NCBI GenBank assembly: GCA_041685735.1
Contig: JAWLFE010000007.1
Span: forward strand, 1-64,000
Reading direction: 5' to 3'
Source: CSSed11-175R1 sp041685735
GTDB lineage: Bacteria; Actinomycetota; Nitriliruptoria; Nitriliruptorales; Nitriliruptoraceae
DNA: 64,000 bases
The notes under the pieces are model-generated. The model had not been told where the DNA came from and ran no database searches. It saw only the letters and a list, made by a program, of their open reading frames with translations. The position numbers were made by a program, and so were the translations under genes. Of the stretch, positions 19,045-26,447 are shown piece by piece (positions within the stretch are counted from its first letter, which is position 1; each line of letters begins with the position of its first letter).

Positions 19045-20975
19045 CGGACCACCACCGCGTTGCCGCCAGACAGGAACAGAGCACCGTCGTCGAGCGAGAT
19101 CGCATCCACCGCATCCCCGAGGCGCTGCCGGTTGCGGAGGTCGTACTCGAACAGCGCGAGTTCGTCGACGCCACCGACCCCGGCGACCTCCTCGAGGACG
19201 GAGACGAGTACGGCGGCGTTCAGGTCGCCGTCGAAGGGCCAGCCGGTCGAGCGGGACCCGCCGACCAGCGGGCTCAGGAACCGGGCCAGTGCTGCCGAGA
19301 CCCGTTCCCGGACCGCGACCGGCGACCGACCGGCCGCGGCGCGGACACGGACGACCACACTCACACCCTGGTAGTACGGCGCGGTCACCTCGACGAGTGC
19401 CCCCATGGTCCGCCGGGCGTCCAGGTGGGTGCTGATCGTGGTGAACAGTTCGGGGGTGAGCGCGAAGTCGTCGAGTTGGTAGCTCGCCGGGTCGCGGTCG
19501 CTGGCTGGGACGACCAGCACGCGGATCGGGTCCAACGGGGTGGCCGGGACCATGCACCGGGCCCGCGCCACCTGCGGGGTGGATTCCAGGGTGAGCTGTT
19601 CGTAGTCGGAGGGGGTGACGGCACGCTGGCCGGTGCGCAGGGTCCGTGGACCACGGACCTTGACCTCCTCGACGGACTCCGGATCGACGCCACCGCGGGC
19701 CGGGATGAGGTTGGAGACCGAGTCGACGAACGGCACCGCGGTCCGCAGGACGGTCAGGACCCCGGTCCCGACGTTGCCCGCCGACCCACCACCCGTGCGG
19801 TAGCCGGTGACCGCGACCTGGGCGCCGAAGGGTGGGACCGCGCCGTGCTGGACGCGCGATCCGTCGGGGTAGCGCACGCTCGGTCCGAACTCGATCGCGC
19901 CGGCGGCATCGTCGAAGACGACGTGCCGGTCGTTGTGCCCGGAGTCGCTGAAGTCGGCAACCTCGAGGTAGGTGTGCACCTGCCCGTCGGTGATGACCTG
20001 GACCTCTTCGCCGTCACGACGGGGCAGGACCGGACGGTGGCCGAGTTCGAAGCGTTGGCCGGGGGTGCCGTTACTCGCGCCCAGCACCTCACGGTTGATC
20101 CGTCGCGCGTGTTCCGCGACGACCGAACCGCCGCGACACGACGCCCGCAACGAGGTCAACGTGGGCGAGGTCGTGAAGGTCGGCTGCCCCTCGGCGGCGT
20201 CGAGCAGGCGCACCCGCAACCAGTGGTGGCGCTCTCCACCGAGCGTCAACGGCTCGTGGGCCGGGGGAACGACCATGCGGACGGTGCCACCCCGGTTCAG
20301 ACCGCCCGTGGTGTCGCGGATCACGTCGACCGGGATCCAGAACTCGCCGGACCAGACCTCCCAGATGATCGGCACGTCGTCCGGGTCGACCCCGATCCCC
20401 CGTTCGGCGGTGTCGACCACCAGGTCGACCATCAGCCCGGCGAGTGACACATCGAAGCCGAGGTTGAACGCATCGCCGGCGGCCACCGGTGACGAGGCGA
20501 AGCAGGTGACGCTGTCGCGGTCGTACTCCAGTTGCTCGCGGACATCGACGTAGGCCTGCTCGTCCGACGAGGTCATGGCACCCGTCACCCGGGGCTGCTG
20601 GATCTTCAACTCATCGAGGGTCGCGAAGATCACCCCGCCGGCATCGGCCGTCGTGACCTCGGTCCCGGCGGGGATGGTCACCGGCTGCGCGGTCGCGGCG
20701 GAGAGCCAGAACGTCAGCGGGACCTGCGCGGCCGAAGCCGGGAACGGTGCCGTCCCGAGCAGGTTCAGGAAGTCGACGTACAGCCGCTCCGGTACCTGGT
20801 TGAGGCGGAAGATGACCTGCTCGCTCATCCAGGCGAACAGCTCGATCAGCGCGACCCCCGGATCGGCGACGTTGTGGTTGGTCCATTCCGGGGTCAACGA
20901 CGGGATCATCCGCTTGGCCTCGTCCACGAGGTCCTGGAAGCGGCGGTCGTCGAGGTTGGGGACGGGCAGACTCAC
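19041..20975 (-). CDS. Baseplate assembly protein J (gp6-like, Afp11 class) (644 aa)
   Basis: The N-terminus (LDDRRFQDLVDEAKRMIPSL, then E-W-T-x-H-N-V-A-D-P-G-V-A-L-I-E-L-F-A-W-M-S-E) is diagnostic for the large baseplate wedge protein of CIS clusters. The remainder alternates beta-domains and helical parts ending in G-V-D-E-L-A-L-F-E-Y-D-L-R. The protein forms the inner baseplate ring that links the spike hub to the sheath. It is coupled by 4-bp overlaps to gp25 upstream and to tail protein I downstream. Length is typical for non-phage CIS baseplates. Confidence 0.93.
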   Translation of the reverse strand: MSLPVPNLDDRRFQDLVDEAKRMIPSLTPEWTNHNVADPGVALIELFAWMSEQVIFRLNQVPERLYVDFLNLLGTAPFPASAAQVPLTFWLSAATAQPVTIPAGTEVTTADAGGVIFATLDELKIQQPRVTGAMTSSDEQAYVDVREQLEYDRDSVTCFASSPVAAGDAFNLGFDVSLAGLMVDLVVDTAERGIGVDPDDVPIIWEVWSGEFWIPVDVIRDTTGGLNRGGTVRMVVPPAHEPLTLGGERHHWLRVRLLDAAEGQPTFTTSPTLTSLRASCRGGSVVAEHARRINREVLGASNGTPGQRFELGHRPVLPRRDGEEVQVITDGQVHTYLEVADFSDSGHNDRHVVFDDAAGAIEFGPSVRYPDGSRVQHGAVPPFGAQVAVTGYRTGGGSAGNVGTGVLTVLRTAVPFVDSVSNLIPARGGVDPESVEEVKVRGPRTLRTGQRAVTPSDYEQLTLESTPQVARARCMVPATPLDPIRVLVVPASDRDPASYQLDDFALTPELFTTISTHLDARRTMGALVEVTAPYYQGVSVVVRVRAAAGRSPVAVRERVSAALARFLSPLVGGSRSTGWPFDGDLNAAVLVSVLEEVAGVGGVDELALFEYDLRNRQRLGDAVDAISLDDGALFLSGGNAVVVR

Positions 20976-21403
20976 GAGGCGTTCCCTTGGTCGTTGCCCT
21001 CACCGGGGATCAGGTAGAAGGGATGGACGAGGTTGCGGCTGTCGTTGGTCGAGCGGATCCTGTAGGCGATGTTGATCGTGACCGAGCCGGCGCCACCGTC
21101 ATCGGGGACCACGTCGACGGCGGTGACGTCCGCGCGGGGTTCCCAGCGGGACATCGCCTCACGGACCGCGTCCTCCATCAGGCCGATCGTGTTGGCGTTG
21201 ATGGGCTCGAAGAGCAGGTCCCAGATGCCGCACCCGAAGGCGGGCCGCATCGGCCGCTCCCCGATCGCAGTCGACAGGATCACGCGCATCGCCTTCTCGA
21301 TGTCGTGGTGACCGGCGCTCAGCGCGATGGAGCCGTTGGCGTCCACCCGGAGGGGGAAGGTCAGGCCCTGCCCGATGTAGGAGGGCGGGTTCAGATCACT
21401 CAT
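20972..21403 (-). CDS. gp25-like baseplate wedge protein (Afp9 class) (143 aa)
   Basis: A small single-domain GPW/gp25 protein. The hallmark stretch I-G-E-R-P-M-R-P-A-F-G-C-G-I is at about 48-61, followed by L-F-E-P-I-N and the helical segment ending in W-E-P-R. gp25 initiates sheath polymerisation at the baseplate in T4 and related systems. It lies 12 bp after the spike gene and overlaps the baseplate J start (ATGA, 20972-20975). Nothing is missing relative to the family. Confidence 0.93.
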   Translation of the reverse strand: MSDLNPPSYIGQGLTFPLRVDANGSIALSAGHHDIEKAMRVILSTAIGERPMRPAFGCGIWDLLFEPINANTIGLMEDAVREAMSRWEPRADVTAVDVVPDDGGAGSVTINIAYRIRSTNDSRNLVHPFYLIPGEGNDQGNAS

Positions 21404-21415
21404 CGTCGGTACCCC

Positions 21416-23239
21416 TCAGTTGATCTTCACCATGCCGCCCTTGAGTTCGGCCATGGACTGCCCCTCCACCTTGGCCGTGCCACCCTTGGCCTCGAACGCG
21501 GACCCGCCGTCGATCTTCACGCCCATCGATCCCTTGAGTGCGACGTCCTGGCCTTCGATCTTCGCGCTGCCGTCGACCTTGATGTCCAGCGATGCTGCCT
21601 TGATCGTGAGGTCGCCCCCATCGGTGATGGTCAGCGAGGCGCTGCCCGACGTCAGATCGATCGGGTTGCCGCTCTTCGAGGTGACCGAGACCCTGTCCTC
21701 GCCGACGTACACGAAGGTCTCGCCGTCGTTCAGTGCGAGGTCGATGTGACGGTCCTCGGGACCGTCACCATCGGAGATGGTGATGCTGTGTCCGACGCGC
21801 GATGCGATCACCCGCTTGGTCACAACGCCGTCACCGCTGTCCTCGACGATGTCATCGAACGGGGGCTTGAACTGCTCACTCCAGAGCCCCCCGAGCACCA
21901 GCGGCTTGTCCACGTGGCCACGTTCGAAGCCCACGACGACCTCATCCCCGACCTCGGGGCGGAAGTCCAGTCCCCGATCCTGACCGGCACCGGGGGTGAT
22001 GACCCGCGCCCACTCACTCTCGTGTTGATCGAGCAGCGAGGGGTAGGTGACCTTGATCCGACCGAGCTTCTTCGGATCGTTGATGCTGGTGACGTACGCC
22101 GCCACCAGGCCGCGTGTGGACCAGCCGTCGTAGGGCCCACTCGCGCGGTGGGCGTCGGCTGCCGGGTCCGACGGCGGTCCCTCGGATGCGAACCGCGTCC
22201 GCAGTTCGTGCGCCTGGCCGTACTCGTGGACCACCTCGGTGACGTAGTAGTCCCCGGCCAGTTTTCGGCCGACCCCGGTGATGGTCAGGAGCCGCCCGGG
22301 CTCGACCGCCGGGTTGCAGATCGTGGTGCCACTGACGCGGACACCGTGACGGGCCAGGTCGTGCCCGATCACCTCGCTGCGATCAGCGGCCGACGACGCA
22401 TCCTCCGCGCCCTCGGTCGGCACCGTGAGGTCCCCACCGAACGCGGACACCGCCTTGCCGTACTGCGAGGTGACGAAGCTGCTGTCACCGCGAAGAACAT
22501 CGACCGATGGGGTCGACGTCGCGTCCCAGGACCCGGACACCGACGACTGCTGTGCCGGGTCCCAGCCCGTGACGGTCACCGTCCCGGGCGCGCGTGCTCC
22601 GTCGAACGATGCCGCGAACGCGCGGAGGGTGCCGTCCTTCGGGGAGAGCTCGGGCCCCGCATCCTGCGGCCGCTTACGGAAGTGCAACTCCCGGCCATGG
22701 ACGAACCATTCGTAGCCGATACCGGACGCCAACTGGGTCAGGAAGTGCAGATCCGTGCACGTCTGGATCCGGTAGGCCTTGTCCGTGGTCGCGTCGGTAA
22801 CCGCCGTCAGCCCGTGACGATCGGCGATCGCCTCCACGATGTCGGTGGAGGAGTGGTCGAGGTAGGCGGTGAAGTCGGAGGCGTTCGCCAACCGGTGGCT
22901 GACGTCCAGCGCTTCGACGATGATCCGTTGGGTGAGGTCCCCGGCCTCGTCGCCCTGTTCGATACCGACCTGCGCAACCTTGCCCAGGAACACGGTGGCC
23001 ACCGAGCTGTCCGAGTCCGGGAGCAGGACCTCCAGTTCATCACCGACGTCGATGTCGAGGCGGTCGAAGAGGTTGTAGAACTCGTCGAAGAAGCGCAGCG
23101 ACACCGCGGCCGGGACGTAGACGGACCGCTGGACCCGCATCGAGATCAGGTTGTTGGCCACGTCCGGATCCAGGGCGGACCCGCCGACCTTGATCGTCGG
23201 GGTCCGGGTCTTGGCCTCGGCGGCCGCGGGAGCTGCCAT
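21416..23239 (-). CDS. Spike/hub protein, fused gp27-gp5 (VgrG-like, Afp8 class) (607 aa)
   Basis: Residues 1-350 resemble the phage late control D/gp27 hub. Around 370-460 an OB-fold gp5 domain contains Y-P-S-L-L-D-Q-H-E-S-E-W-A-R-V and G-D-E-V-V-V-G-F-E-R-G. The C-terminal 120 residues are a short Gly/Ser/Lys repeat region (G-S-x-x-I-x-G-x-D-V) that should form the beta-helical needle. The trimer sits in the baseplate centre and is tipped by the PAAR protein. There is no C-terminal effector extension, so this spike looks purely structural. The stop of the preceding gene and this start overlap as TGATG at 23239. Confidence 0.93.
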   Translation of the reverse strand: MAAPAAAEAKTRTPTIKVGGSALDPDVANNLISMRVQRSVYVPAAVSLRFFDEFYNLFDRLDIDVGDELEVLLPDSDSSVATVFLGKVAQVGIEQGDEAGDLTQRIIVEALDVSHRLANASDFTAYLDHSSTDIVEAIADRHGLTAVTDATTDKAYRIQTCTDLHFLTQLASGIGYEWFVHGRELHFRKRPQDAGPELSPKDGTLRAFAASFDGARAPGTVTVTGWDPAQQSSVSGSWDATSTPSVDVLRGDSSFVTSQYGKAVSAFGGDLTVPTEGAEDASSAADRSEVIGHDLARHGVRVSGTTICNPAVEPGRLLTITGVGRKLAGDYYVTEVVHEYGQAHELRTRFASEGPPSDPAADAHRASGPYDGWSTRGLVAAYVTSINDPKKLGRIKVTYPSLLDQHESEWARVITPGAGQDRGLDFRPEVGDEVVVGFERGHVDKPLVLGGLWSEQFKPPFDDIVEDSGDGVVTKRVIASRVGHSITISDGDGPEDRHIDLALNDGETFVYVGEDRVSVTSKSGNPIDLTSGSASLTITDGGDLTIKAASLDIKVDGSAKIEGQDVALKGSMGVKIDGGSAFEAKGGTAKVEGQSMAELKGGMVKIN

Positions 23240-23904
23240 CAGTTCTCCAACGTGGGGATCTCGACGCGGCGACCGGCCTGCACGGCGAAGGGATCACGGA
23301 TGCCGTTGGCCGTCGCCAGTCGGCGCCACTGGGTCGGGTCGTTGTAGTAGGCGGCCGAGATCCGATCGAGCGTCTCGCCGGGCTGCACCTGGTGCGAACG
23401 TCCCGGTCGCGGGGTGCCGGAGGTCGGGTTCTGCCGCGGCCAGTCCTGCTCGTCCTCGAACTGGGTCAGATCCATCGACGCCCGGGCACGCAGCGGCTCG
23501 CCATCCTGGGAGAAGTAGGTGAACGACAGCGACAGCCGGGTGACCACGGCCCGGAACGAGTGGAACTTCCCCCAGTGGAACCGGACCCAGGCGGGCCGAC
23601 CGTTGTTCTCCGCCTCGTCGTACCCGGGCAGCGACTCATCGATCTTCATCAGCTTGACGAGCTTGTCGGTGTGCGCGGTGACCGTCGTGCCGGTGTCCGT
23701 CGTGTCGAACAGCAGTTCCAGTCCTGAGATCTTGCCGGACCCACCCCCGCCATAGCGCATCTCGGGAGCCTGCTTGCCAGGCATCGAGGTGCTCTCGTAG
23801 GAGTTCTCGAGGGTGATCTCGAGCTTGCTGGGGTTGAACAGGCAGGGCAGCTTGTCGCCCGTCTCGGTCTGCAGGTATGCCTTCTGATCGTTCTGCTCCG
23901 CCAT
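23239..23904 (-). CDS. LysM-containing tube/baseplate adaptor (Afp7 class) (221 aa)
   Basis: The N-terminal domain starts with the CIS-type pattern F-N-P-S-K-L-E-I-T-L-E-N and continues to about 160. A LysM domain follows (about 167-219: V-Q-P-G-E-T-L-D-R-I-S, W-R-R-L-A-T-A-N-G-I, V-Q-A-G-R-R-V-E-I-P). In Afp/PVC this protein joins the inner tube to the spike; in phages the equivalent is gp53/gp54-like. It is soluble and cytosolic, so the LysM is a structural module here rather than a wall anchor. It is coupled directly to the spike gene. Confidence 0.92.
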   Translation of the reverse strand: MAEQNDQKAYLQTETGDKLPCLFNPSKLEITLENSYESTSMPGKQAPEMRYGGGGSGKISGLELLFDTTDTGTTVTAHTDKLVKLMKIDESLPGYDEAENNGRPAWVRFHWGKFHSFRAVVTRLSLSFTYFSQDGEPLRARASMDLTQFEDEQDWPRQNPTSGTPRPGRSHQVQPGETLDRISAAYYNDPTQWRRLATANGIRDPFAVQAGRRVEIPTLEN

Positions 23905-23906
23905 CG

Positions 23907-24401
23907 TCAGATCCCCTTCCGTCGCAGGTCGGGCTCGATGGGTTGGACGGGATGATCGACCGGTGTCAGCGACCGGGCCAGTCCGCCGGGACCCCGCGAC
24001 CGGCCGTGGCGGGTCGCACCGCCACGACGCGCCAGGATCGGCAGACCACGCTCGGGGACCTGGCGGGTGGGCTCACGCTTGCGACGCAACTGCTCCCGAT
24101 AGGCCGCCAGCGCCGAGCCCAGGACCGCGACGTCGTCGGTCTGCTGCTCCGTCCGCGGCCAGACGCCCCACGGCAGCTCGGCCACGGCACCGGGTGACGG
24201 GGGGGCCGGTGTGGCCTGGCGTGCCGAGGCAGCCACACCGATGCCCGCGCTGAAACCCTGCGCTGAGCGTGCCGCGACGCCGATGTCGGGGGCGCCACGC
24301 ATCTGGCGCACCGAACGGGCGGTGCGCAGCATCGGACCGCTGACGCGCGTGGACGTGTCGTTCTCCGCGCCGCCGTTGTGCTCATCCATGGGTGGGCTCA
24401 T
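23907..24401 (-). CDS. Unknown CIS operon protein between tube 2 and the LysM adaptor (164 aa)
   Basis: The start overlaps the stop of tube 2 as ATGA (24398-24401), and the stop lies 2 bp before the LysM gene, so it is clearly part of the operon. The sequence is Arg/Ala/Pro-rich, with an Ala/Gly-rich helix-prone part (20-60), a short acidic stretch and a basic tail with RRGGATRHGRSRG. No membrane span or motif is visible. Afp/PVC clusters have the poorly characterised Afp6/Pvc6 near this place, but I cannot claim homology. Confidence 0.75.
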   Translation of the reverse strand: MSPPMDEHNGGAENDTSTRVSGPMLRTARSVRQMRGAPDIGVAARSAQGFSAGIGVAASARQATPAPPSPGAVAELPWGVWPRTEQQTDDVAVLGSALAAYREQLRRKREPTRQVPERGLPILARRGGATRHGRSRGPGGLARSLTPVDHPVQPIEPDLRRKGI

Positions 24402-24886
24402 TTCTTGAGGGTCTCGGCGGAGAAGCCGTGGTGGGCGACCTCGAGTTGCTCCGAGGCGACGTCGTCGCTGCTATTGGCGAAGCTCGGGCCGCTCCACTTC
24501 ACGGGCATGGCGTCGTAGAGGGTCCAGGTACGCAGCCGCTCCCCAGACGCGCTGACCATCGTGACGTCGACGGTCTTGCGCTCGACCTTGCCCTCAGCGT
24601 TGAACGTGGTCCCGACGCTCTCGTTGAACCAGTCGAACAGCCCGTTGTCGACCGTGATGCCCCGCTTGAGCACCAGGTTCGGCCAGGTCATCCGGCCGGG
24701 GAGCTGATGGGAGAAACCGTTGACGCCGCCCTCCTCGTAGGTCTCGACCTCGACCTGGACCTCGAGCCCACTGCACTCGCTGAACCGCCCGACCGGGATG
24801 TCACCCACCTCCACGAGGAAGAACGCGGTGGTGCTCCCACCACTCTGGAACAGGTGGTCCTTGGGCACCTTGCTGCTCTTGGCCAT
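24398..24886 (-). CDS. Inner tube protein 2 (Afp5/Pvc5 class) (162 aa)
   Basis: Member of the T4 gp19-like tube family. Key segments are F-F-L-V-E-V-G-D-I-P-V-G-R-F-S-E-C-S-G-L, the P-G-R-M-T-W-P-N-L-V-L-K-R-G-I block, L-F-D-W-F-N-E, and V-K-W-S-G-P-S-F near the end. The second tube paralogue in a CIS usually forms the last rings contacting the baseplate. A perfect AGGAGG (24896-24901) precedes the start by 9 nt, and a G-tract repeat lies just upstream. The stop overlaps the next gene by 4 bp. Confidence 0.93.
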   Translation of the reverse strand: MAKSSKVPKDHLFQSGGSTTAFFLVEVGDIPVGRFSECSGLEVQVEVETYEEGGVNGFSHQLPGRMTWPNLVLKRGITVDNGLFDWFNESVGTTFNAEGKVERKTVDVTMVSASGERLRTWTLYDAMPVKWSGPSFANSSDDVASEQLEVAHHGFSAETLKK

Positions 24887-24910
24887 CGGTGCACACCTCC
24901 TGGCGGGTCA

Positions 24911-25009
24911 AGGTCGTCGGGGTCGGGGTCGGGGGTCGGGTCGGGTCGGGGTCGGGGGTCGGGTCGGGTCGGGGTCGGGGGTCGGGTCGGGGTCGGGGGT
25001 CGGGTCGGG
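24911..25009. repeat. G-tract repeat (GGGTC-type, period about 18-23 bp) before tube 2
   Basis: About 100 bp of GGG-GGGGG tracts separated by TC or TCG on the plus strand, in imperfect units of 18-23 bp. The strand fits the canonical G-quadruplex pattern many times over; the transcript from the minus strand would be C-rich. It fills the gap between the DUF6760 stop (25010) and the tube 2 ribosome-binding site. A shorter similar tract (about 28090-28107) precedes the sheath gene. Confidence 0.75.
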
Positions 25010-25189
25010 TCAGCTGGTGGCGGAGCTCGTCGTACGGTCACGCCCGCGGCGTTCCAACTCGACGATCCGTCGCACCATCCGGGTGCGGTTGCGGTGTTCG
25101 AGGTCGAGCAACTCGTCGAAACTCCAGTGCAGGTGGTAGGCGAGGAAGGCGATCTCGTCCCACAGTGCGGTCTCTGGGTAGCGCTTCAT
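25010..25189 (-). CDS. DUF6760-type small CIS protein (59 aa)
   Basis: A short frame starting MKRYPETALWDEIAFLAYHL, with the family pattern Y-P-x-x-x-L-x-x-E-x-A-F-L-A-Y-H-x-H-W, then an acidic leucine helix and a basic end. Proteins of this type are found beside tube genes in many CIS clusters; their exact function is not established (a tail-assembly role is suspected). The ATG overlaps the stop of the previous gene as ATGA (25186-25189). The stop is at the edge of the G-tract repeat. The position and length are normal. Confidence 0.88.
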   Translation of the reverse strand: MKRYPETALWDEIAFLAYHLHWSFDELLDLEHRNRTRMVRRIVELERRGRDRTTSSATS

Positions 25190-25740
25190 CCCGGCCGCCC
25201 CGAGGACCGTCCGACCTCCTCGATGCGGGCGCGCCTCGGTGAGGTGCGCACGGGTGGCTCATCGGGGAGGTCCTGGTCCTGCGCGTCGGGCGCATCGTGT
25301 GTCGCGGTTCCGTCACGGGCCAGCATCGAACGAGCCGCATCACTGACCGGACTCCCCCCGGTGGCTGGTCCCGGGTCCTGGGGGATCGAGGAGATCGTGG
25401 CTCCACCGGTCGCCTCATCCAGGTAACGCTGGACCTCAGCTGGCGTGCCGTAGTTGATGATCGCGTACACGTCCTGCAGGTAGGCGAGATCGGCCGCGAA
25501 CAGGCCGTCGACATCGCGAGGACTGAGACGGTTGTGTGACCCGAGCTGTGTGATCACGCGGGACAGGACGATCACCGAGAGGTACGGGTCGTCTGCATCC
25601 CGGATCTTGGGGTCGTTGAGGGGCTCGAGTTCGTCGCGGGCGGTCGCCAGGCGCATCGTGCCCTTCTGGTTGAGCCGCCCGTCGCTGTCGATGAGACCCT
25701 TGGGCAACGTGAACGGGAACTCCGTGCGCAACCCGGCCAT
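25186..25740 (-). CDS. Small CIS tail-assembly protein (184 aa)
   Basis: The N-terminal 120 residues match the conserved CIS protein found between tube 1 and DUF6760: T-E-F-P-F-T-L-P-K-G, then M-R-L-A-T-A-R-D-E-L-E-P-L, V-I-V-L-S-R-V-I-T-Q-L-G, and L-F-A-A-D-L-A-Y-L-Q-D-V-Y-x-x-I-N. By placement it resembles the small tail assembly chaperone-type proteins of phages, but its biochemical role is not known to me. The C-terminal 60 residues are Asp/Pro/Arg-rich and probably disordered. A GCAGGAGG site precedes the ATG. Downstream genes follow by tight coupling. Confidence 0.85.
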   Translation of the reverse strand: MAGLRTEFPFTLPKGLIDSDGRLNQKGTMRLATARDELEPLNDPKIRDADDPYLSVIVLSRVITQLGSHNRLSPRDVDGLFAADLAYLQDVYAIINYGTPAEVQRYLDEATGGATISSIPQDPGPATGGSPVSDAARSMLARDGTATHDAPDAQDQDLPDEPPVRTSPRRARIEEVGRSSGRPG

Positions 25741-25817
25741 CTGGCCCTCCTGCGTTCGTCGTCGGTCGTCGAGTGGTCGGTTCGCGATCGGTGCGGGGCA
25801 CCCTCAGGCATGCAGCA

Positions 25818-25849
25818 GGCCTGGGGGTCGCATCAACGACCCCCAGGCC
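25818..25849 (-). terminator. Perfect 13-bp stem-loop after tube 1, probable attenuator
   Basis: GGCCTGGGGGTCG (25818-25830) and its exact complement CGACCCCCAGGCC (25837-25849) flank a 6-nt loop. It lies 22 nt after the tube 1 stop and before the next CIS gene. There is no U-tract, so it may act as a partial terminator or a 3'-end stabiliser that raises tube 1 mRNA relative to the baseplate genes. Confidence 0.65.
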
Positions 25850-25871
25850 CGAACCTCCGTAGGTCGTGCTC

Positions 25872-26309
25872 CTACTTCCGTTCGAGGTACTCGTGGGTGA
25901 TCGTCACTTCCTCGATCACGATGTCGTCGCTGCCGGCATCGAGGTCAGAGGCGGACCAGGAGCTGATCCACGCGGCCTCGAAATCCCAACGTCCGGTCTC
26001 CTCGCCGGCGGCGTCGAACATCACGATCGAGCCGTTCTTGCGTTCGACCACGCCGTCGAGCACGGTCTGATACCAGTCGACGAGTGAGTTGTCGTCGGTC
26101 AGACCACGCTTGAGCGTGATGTCGTTGTAGGTGATGCGTCCGGGACGCTTCCGCGTCACGATCTCGCCGCTGATGGTCGTGTCCTGGAAGGTCACCACCT
26201 CCGCGCTGTAGCCGAGTCCGGTGACGCCGGTGAAGCGTCCGATCTCGACCCCCTCCACCTCGAGGGCGAAGAGTGAGCCGAGATACTCCTGGTCGTGTTC
26301 GTCTGCCAT
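25872..26309 (-). CDS. Inner tube protein 1 (major tube, Afp1/Pvc1 class) (145 aa)
   Basis: gp19-like tube fold: F-A-L-E-V-E-G-V-E-I-G-R-F-T-G-V-T-G-L near the start, P-G-R-I-T-Y-N-D-I-T-L-K-R-G-L, L-V-D-W-Y-Q-T, and W-I-S-S-W-S-A-S-D-L-D-A near the end. Following the sheath gene, this is most likely the major tube subunit. It lies 138 bp after the sheath stop, with a strong stem-loop between them, and another stem-loop follows it. A weak site (CAGGGAC) precedes the ATG. Length is normal. Confidence 0.95.
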   Translation of the reverse strand: MADEHDQEYLGSLFALEVEGVEIGRFTGVTGLGYSAEVVTFQDTTISGEIVTRKRPGRITYNDITLKRGLTDDNSLVDWYQTVLDGVVERKNGSIVMFDAAGEETGRWDFEAAWISSWSASDLDAGSDDIVIEEVTITHEYLERK

Positions 26310-26407
26310 GTCCCTGTCCTGTCCTCGTCGAGTCCTGCGATGGGTCCTGCCTGGGTCCTGGCTGTGGTCGTGCGATGATCATGGTGATCGAGAAGGGGTC
26401 ATCGACC

Positions 26408-26439
26408 CGGACCCCACGCCGATCACCGCGTGGGGTCCG
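26408..26439 (-). terminator. Perfect 12-bp stem-loop after the sheath gene, probable attenuator
   Basis: CGGACCCCACGC (26408-26419) pairs with GCGTGGGGTCCG (26428-26439) around an 8-nt loop, beginning 9 nt after the sheath stop. As with the hairpin behind tube 1, there is no clear U-run. Its place behind the most abundant structural protein suggests differential expression or mRNA protection. Confidence 0.65.
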
Positions 26440-26447
26440 CGATCCGA

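Noticed and set aside
20987..23347. 786-residue plus-strand open frame over the spike and gp25 genes
   Set aside because: Covers conserved CIS genes on the opposite strand; no recognisable domain.
24911..25009. CRISPR array or attachment site
   Set aside because: Units are contiguous G-tracts without unique spacers, and no cas genes or integrase are nearby.
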